Shown: one piece after another, positions 6,439-8,581 of the stretch
How positions within the stretch are numbered: position 1 is the stretch's first letter
Layout of the letters: each line of letters starts with the position of its first letter
From: Cyanobacteria bacterium UBA11153
Lineage (GTDB): Bacteria; Cyanobacteriota; Cyanobacteriia; Cyanobacteriales; Coleofasciculaceae
Length of the DNA: 8,581 bases
Assembly: GCA_003511885.1 (NCBI GenBank)
Contig: DOIX01000049.1
Span: 14,886-23,466, forward strand
Direction of reading: 5' to 3'
Program-made: the position numbers and the translations under genes
Notes under the pieces: generated by a model
What the model saw: the letters and a program-made list of their open reading frames with translations, nothing else
Told to the model about the DNA's origin: nothing
The model's database searches: none

Positions 6439-7206
6439 ATGGCAGGACATAGTAAATGGGCAAATATCAAGCGCCAAAAAGCGAGAGTGGATGCAGTTAA
6501 GGGGAAAACCTTTGCCAAAATCTCGCGGGAGATTATTGTGGCAGCCCGTAGCGGCGTGAGTAACCCAGAAGGGAATTTCCGGTTGCGTACAGCCATTGAG
6601 AATGCTAAGGCAGCAGGAATTCCCAATGATAATATTGAACGCGCGATCGCCAAAGGTGCGGGTAAGTTGGGAGGTGATAGCGACAATCTCGAAGAGATTC
6701 GCTATGAAGGTTATGGCCCCGGTGGGGTTGCCATTATCATTGAAGCCCTCAGTGACAATCGCAATCGCACCGCTGCTGACTTGCGGGCTGCCTTTACGAA
6801 GAAAGGAGGTAATCTGGGTGAAACTGGTTGCGTAAGCTGGATGTTTGAGCAAAAGGGCGTTGTCACAGTTACGGGTACAATTACTGAGGAGGAGCTATTG
6901 GAAGCCTCCTTAGAAGGAGGAGCAGAGAGTTACGATCTGATGGAAGATGAAGATGGGAAGGTAGCTCTGGTTTTTACGGAGGTAAGTAACCTCGAACACC
7001 TCAATCAAACCTTAAAGGAGCAAAAATTTCAAGTCCAGAATGCCGAATTGCGCTGGATTCCAGCCAATACAGTCGAAGTTACCGATCCAGATTTGGCGCG
7101 ATCGCTTCTAAAATTGATGGATGCCCTCGAAGACTTAGATGATGTGCAAAATGTTACTGCTAACTTCGAGATGGCAGACGAATTGATGTCCTTGAGTATG
7201 ACTTAG
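6439..7206 (+). CDS. yebC: YebC/PmpR (TACO1) family protein
   Basis: The 255-residue protein matches the YebC family over its full normal length. It opens with the hallmark MAGHSKWANIKRQK, then has KTFAKISREI (about 23-32), NPEGNFRLRTAIENAKAAGIPNDNIERAI in the first domain, and YEGYGPGGVAII and DNRNRTAADLRAAF in the middle. The family was long described as transcriptional regulators. Newer work links bacterial YebC and mitochondrial TACO1 to translation, helping ribosomes through difficult sequences such as proline runs. The frame is open upstream to 6328, but the added residues come from a C-rich repeat tract and the canonical MAGHSKW fixes the start at 6439. No good ribosome binding site is visible. 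The stop is followed at once by the next gene's ATG, so the two are probably co-transcribed. Confidence 0.96.
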   Translation: MAGHSKWANIKRQKARVDAVKGKTFAKISREIIVAARSGVSNPEGNFRLRTAIENAKAAGIPNDNIERAIAKGAGKLGGDSDNLEEIRYEGYGPGGVAIIIEALSDNRNRTAADLRAAFTKKGGNLGETGCVSWMFEQKGVVTVTGTITEEELLEASLEGGAESYDLMEDEDGKVALVFTEVSNLEHLNQTLKEQKFQVQNAELRWIPANTVEVTDPDLARSLLKLMDALEDLDDVQNVTANFEMADELMSLSMT

Positions 7207-7452
7207 ATGAAGCAACAGCCATTAGGTCAAGATTTTGAATCAGAGTTGAAAAGACTCAGAGAAAGGGCAAGACTATCCCAATCAGCAGTTGCCAAACTGG
7301 TTGGAGTTACTGGTAAAACAGTAAGTAATTGGGAAAGAGGAGTTACTCCTGTCAATCTCAGCGGTTCTCAAGTCAAGGATTTATCTAGTGTTTTGGGAGT
7401 TACCCCAGAGGAGTTAACGAATTTATTTCTATCTTTTCCCGTTGATGATTAG
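7207..7452 (+). CDS. Small XRE-type helix-turn-helix DNA-binding protein
   Basis: The 81-residue protein is essentially one Cro/C1-type helix-turn-helix domain (about 13-72). The turn region reads LSQSAVAKLVGVTGKTVSNWERG, shown in two parts: LSQSAVAKLVGV, then the recognition helix TGKTVSNWERG. The C-terminal part includes LGVTPEELTNLF. No second domain, ligand site or membrane segment is seen. Its ATG starts on the base after the yebC stop codon, so translation is probably coupled to yebC, and a strong hairpin follows its stop. Sequence and size suit a chromosomal regulator. No toxin partner is adjacent, so an antitoxin role is not supported. Its target is unknown. Confidence 0.88.
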   Translation: MKQQPLGQDFESELKRLRERARLSQSAVAKLVGVTGKTVSNWERGVTPVNLSGSQVKDLSSVLGVTPEELTNLFLSFPVDD

Positions 7453-7464
7453 ATGGTGTTTTTT

Positions 7465-7500
7465 AATGGAAGTTCCTTCCTTACTGGGGGAACTTTCATT
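7465..7500 (+). terminator. Strong hairpin after the HTH gene, probable terminator
   Basis: Bases 7465-7479 pair with 7486-7500 in a 15-bp stem with three G-T pairs and a six-base loop. It starts 13 bases past the stop of the HTH gene and lies between converging genes. The following bases are AT-rich but not a clean T run, and a T6 precedes the stem instead. Termination of the yebC-HTH transcript is likely. Service to cytM from the other side is possible. Confidence 0.6.
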
Positions 7501-7541
7501 TATCAATTATCTAATCTCTCAAACCAACGTTCTATCAATTA

Positions 7542-7657
7542 GATAAGCTGCTGCGCATCTAAATTGGATATTTTCCATTTAGGAAAAAATTGCTCAAACC
7601 CTCTCCCCTGCTCCCCTGCTCTCAAAACAGACTTTCTTAAAAGCGTAGCAGCTTATC
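7542..7657. repeat. Inverted pair of the GATAAGCTGCTRCGC repeat
   Basis: GATAAGCTGCTGCGC (7542-7556) and the reverse complement of 7643-7657 differ at one base of 15. The right-hand copy contains the 13-mer also found at 23-35. The 86-bp interior holds two tandem TCCCCTGC octamers (7604-7611, 7612-7619) in a C-rich stretch. The structure looks like a small folded repeat element between converging genes. It contains no gene. Confidence 0.5.
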
Positions 7658-7675
7658 AATCCTCAAGGCGCGAAG

Positions 7676-8050
7676 CTATAATTGTTCCAAGTAACTCAAC
7701 AAATCTGCCATTTCTTGGGGATGAGGTTGGAATTTTGGCATTGGAGGTGTTTCACCACTGGTTACCTGCTGAATTAAACCTATCTTCGACTTTCGCTGAG
7801 AAACATGTTGTAAACTTGGCCCCACCCTTCCCGCTGCTTCAATTCCATGACACCCAGCACAGTTAATCTGAAAAATAGCATGACCTCGTGCTGAATCCCC
7901 ATTCAAGGACAAGATACTTTGAAAATAAGGATCGGAAACCCGCACAATCTGGAAGCCGACGACGATTGCGCCAATTACCAGGACTAGCAATACTGCTATT
8001 ATGGCAATCCGCCGAATTAGGATTTCAGTTTGGGCAAGCTGATTCTCCAA
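7676..8050 (-). CDS. cytM: Membrane-anchored c-type cytochrome, cytochrome cM
   Basis: The 124-residue protein has an uncleaved-looking N-terminal membrane segment (about 13-36) and a class I cytochrome c domain. The haem site is C64-A-G-C67-H68, and M104 in TPPMPKF is the likely axial ligand. SDPYFQSIL after the membrane segment and RVGPSL, SQRKS and PHPQEMADLLSYLEQL fit my recollection of CytM, a low-potential cytochrome conserved in cyanobacteria and linked to tuning of photosynthesis and respiration. The haem domain should face the lumen or periplasm. Start choice: no ATG or GTG exists between the in-frame stop (8098-8096) and the haem site, while TTG at 8050 has AGGAG at 8060-8056, five bases upstream. 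Cytochrome c6 (petJ) is less likely because there is no cleavable signal peptide. Confidence 0.88.
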   Translation of the reverse strand: MENQLAQTEILIRRIAIIAVLLVLVIGAIVVGFQIVRVSDPYFQSILSLNGDSARGHAIFQINCAGCHGIEAAGRVGPSLQHVSQRKSKIGLIQQVTSGETPPMPKFQPHPQEMADLLSYLEQL

Positions 8051-8355
8051 GGGATCTCCTGACAGGTTGAGAATTTGCGAAGTGTTTTTCGCTAATTAAG
8101 ATTGGCAATGAGACACAGACAGATGGAGTCACTCAATCGAGTAATAGTGTAACAGGTTGTCTAGAAGTATGTCGATTAATAAAGATACCTTAAATTTGTT
8201 TGCTTAACTAAGCTTCGTTACATCTCCCCATTCGGTGATGGTGCGAGAAGCCACAATCCTTTTGGGAGTGTCATCTCTCTGGTCTATGCGTTTAGTCATC
8301 CCAGCTAGTAGGATGAGAAAGATGTAAAACAAAACTTAGTCTGAGGAGAACTACC
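8051..8355. other. Divergent intergenic region between cytM and petG
   Basis: These 305 bases hold no credible gene and should carry the promoters of both cytM (leftward) and petG (rightward). A possible cytM promoter is at 8146-8175. On the petG side a small hairpin (TCATCC 8296-8301 with GGATGA 8311-8316) and the ribosome binding site GAGGAG (8343-8348) are visible, but no convincing promoter. Unlike the other spacers outside the signalling cluster, no tandem repeats are seen. Confidence 0.5.
8146..8175 (-). promoter_or_regulatory. Possible cytM promoter with extended -10
   Basis: On the minus strand TCGACA (8175-8170) and TACACT (8151-8146) are 18 bp apart, and the -10 is preceded by TGT, giving an extended -10. 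The transcript would start about 90 bases before the TTG start. This is pattern matching only. Confidence 0.3.
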
Positions 8356-8475
8356 GTGGTTGAACCCCTGCTATCAGGAATCGTACTTGGCTTAATTGCC
8401 GTCACCCTCTCTGGGTTATTTTTCGCTGCCTACATGCAGTACAAGCGTGGTAATCAACTGGGTACGGATAAATAA
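8356..8475 (+). CDS. petG: Cytochrome b6f complex subunit 5, PetG
   Basis: This 39-codon gene encodes a single-span thylakoid membrane protein of the cytochrome b6f complex, which carries electrons from plastoquinol to plastocyanin or cytochrome c6. PetG is needed for assembly or stability of the complex. The sequence starts (M)[17 protein letters not shown] and continues [17 protein letters not shown], the standard PetG pattern, with one hydrophobic helix (about 5-27) and a short basic tail. Length is close to the usual 37-38 residues. The start is GTG, with GAGGAG seven bases upstream (8343-8348). It diverges from cytM. No terminator hairpin is seen: the stop runs straight into heptamer repeats. 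Confidence 0.97.
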   Translation: MVEPLLSGIVLGLIAVTLSGLFFAAYMQYKRGNQLGTDK

Positions 8476-8477
8476 TC

Positions 8478-8512
8478 GGGAATGGGGTATGGGGAATGGG
8501 GAGTGGGGAAAG
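8478..8512. repeat. GGGAATG-type heptamer tandem array after petG
   Basis: Five seven-base units follow the petG stop by two bases: GGGAATG, GGGTATG, GGGAATG, GGGAGTG and GGGAAAG. Fragments of the same family occur at 6014-6029 and, inverted, at 249-261. Confidence 0.85.
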
Positions 8513-8522
8513 AGGGGAAAGA

Positions 8523-8564
8523 GAGTTTTGAGGTATGAGTTTTGAATTAATGAGTTTTGAATTA
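8523..8564. repeat. TGAGTTTTGAATTA direct repeats
   Basis: TGAGTTTTGAATTA occurs at 8536-8549 and 8551-8564, one base apart, with a partial copy GAGTTTTGAGG at 8523-8533. The period is 14 to 15 bases. The array may continue past the window end. Confidence 0.8.
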
Positions 8565-8581
8565 CAGCGGTTCCCGCTCTT

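Noticed and set aside
7564..7866. Plus-strand frame overlapping the 3' half of cytM
   Set aside because: It is antisense to cytM, which has a clear haem motif and family sequence. The frame has no recognisable domain.
7676..8050. Cytochrome c6 (petJ)
   Set aside because: The N-terminus looks like an uncleaved membrane anchor, and the post-anchor and C-terminal motifs fit CytM better.

Overview
The window comes from a cyanobacterium. It carries petG (a cytochrome b6f small subunit) and a cytM-type membrane-anchored cytochrome c. Eight copies of the HIP1 octamer GCGATCGC lie inside genes (starting at 612, 1224, 2112, 2844, 3411, 3789, 6643 and 7098). Most spacers outside the signalling cluster hold short tandem repeats, mostly heptanucleotides, as is typical of filamentous cyanobacteria. 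I cannot name the genus.

Layout. Positions 1-411 are non-coding: heptamer repeats and a 17-bp-stem inverted repeat come first, followed by the leader of the signalling cluster. Positions 412-6011 hold four same-strand two-component genes: a stand-alone receiver (412-780), a soluble GAF-PAS-PAS histidine kinase (848-3094), a REC-GGDEF-EAL protein that overlaps the kinase by 32 nt (3063-4802), and a REC-histidine kinase fusion (4905-6011) behind a G-poor leader. Positions 6012-6438 are a repeat-rich spacer. Next come yebC (6439-7206) and a small XRE-type helix-turn-helix gene that begins on the base after the yebC stop (7207-7452), followed by a strong hairpin. Positions 7501-7675 are a spacer with repeats. 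cytM (7676-8050, minus strand, TTG start) and petG (8356-8475, plus strand, GTG start) diverge from a roughly 305-bp intergenic region. The window ends in heptamer and 14/15-mer repeats.

How the genes may work together (inference). The three receiver domains align without gaps over about 117 residues and share the motif ILVIEDE...REN, so they look like duplicates within one locus. The GAF-PAS-PAS kinase has all canonical catalytic motifs and is the likely phosphate source. The REC-GGDEF-EAL protein has a ruined GGDEF signature (NADRF) but an EAL domain with every expected catalytic residue, so the probable output is phosphorylation-controlled c-di-GMP hydrolysis. The REC-kinase fusion lacks the acidic residue normally next to the phospho-accepting histidine, so it may be a modified kinase, a phosphatase or a relay element. 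The stand-alone receiver could act as a phosphate sink or shuttle. The photosynthetic and respiratory genes at the right end appear unrelated to this cluster.
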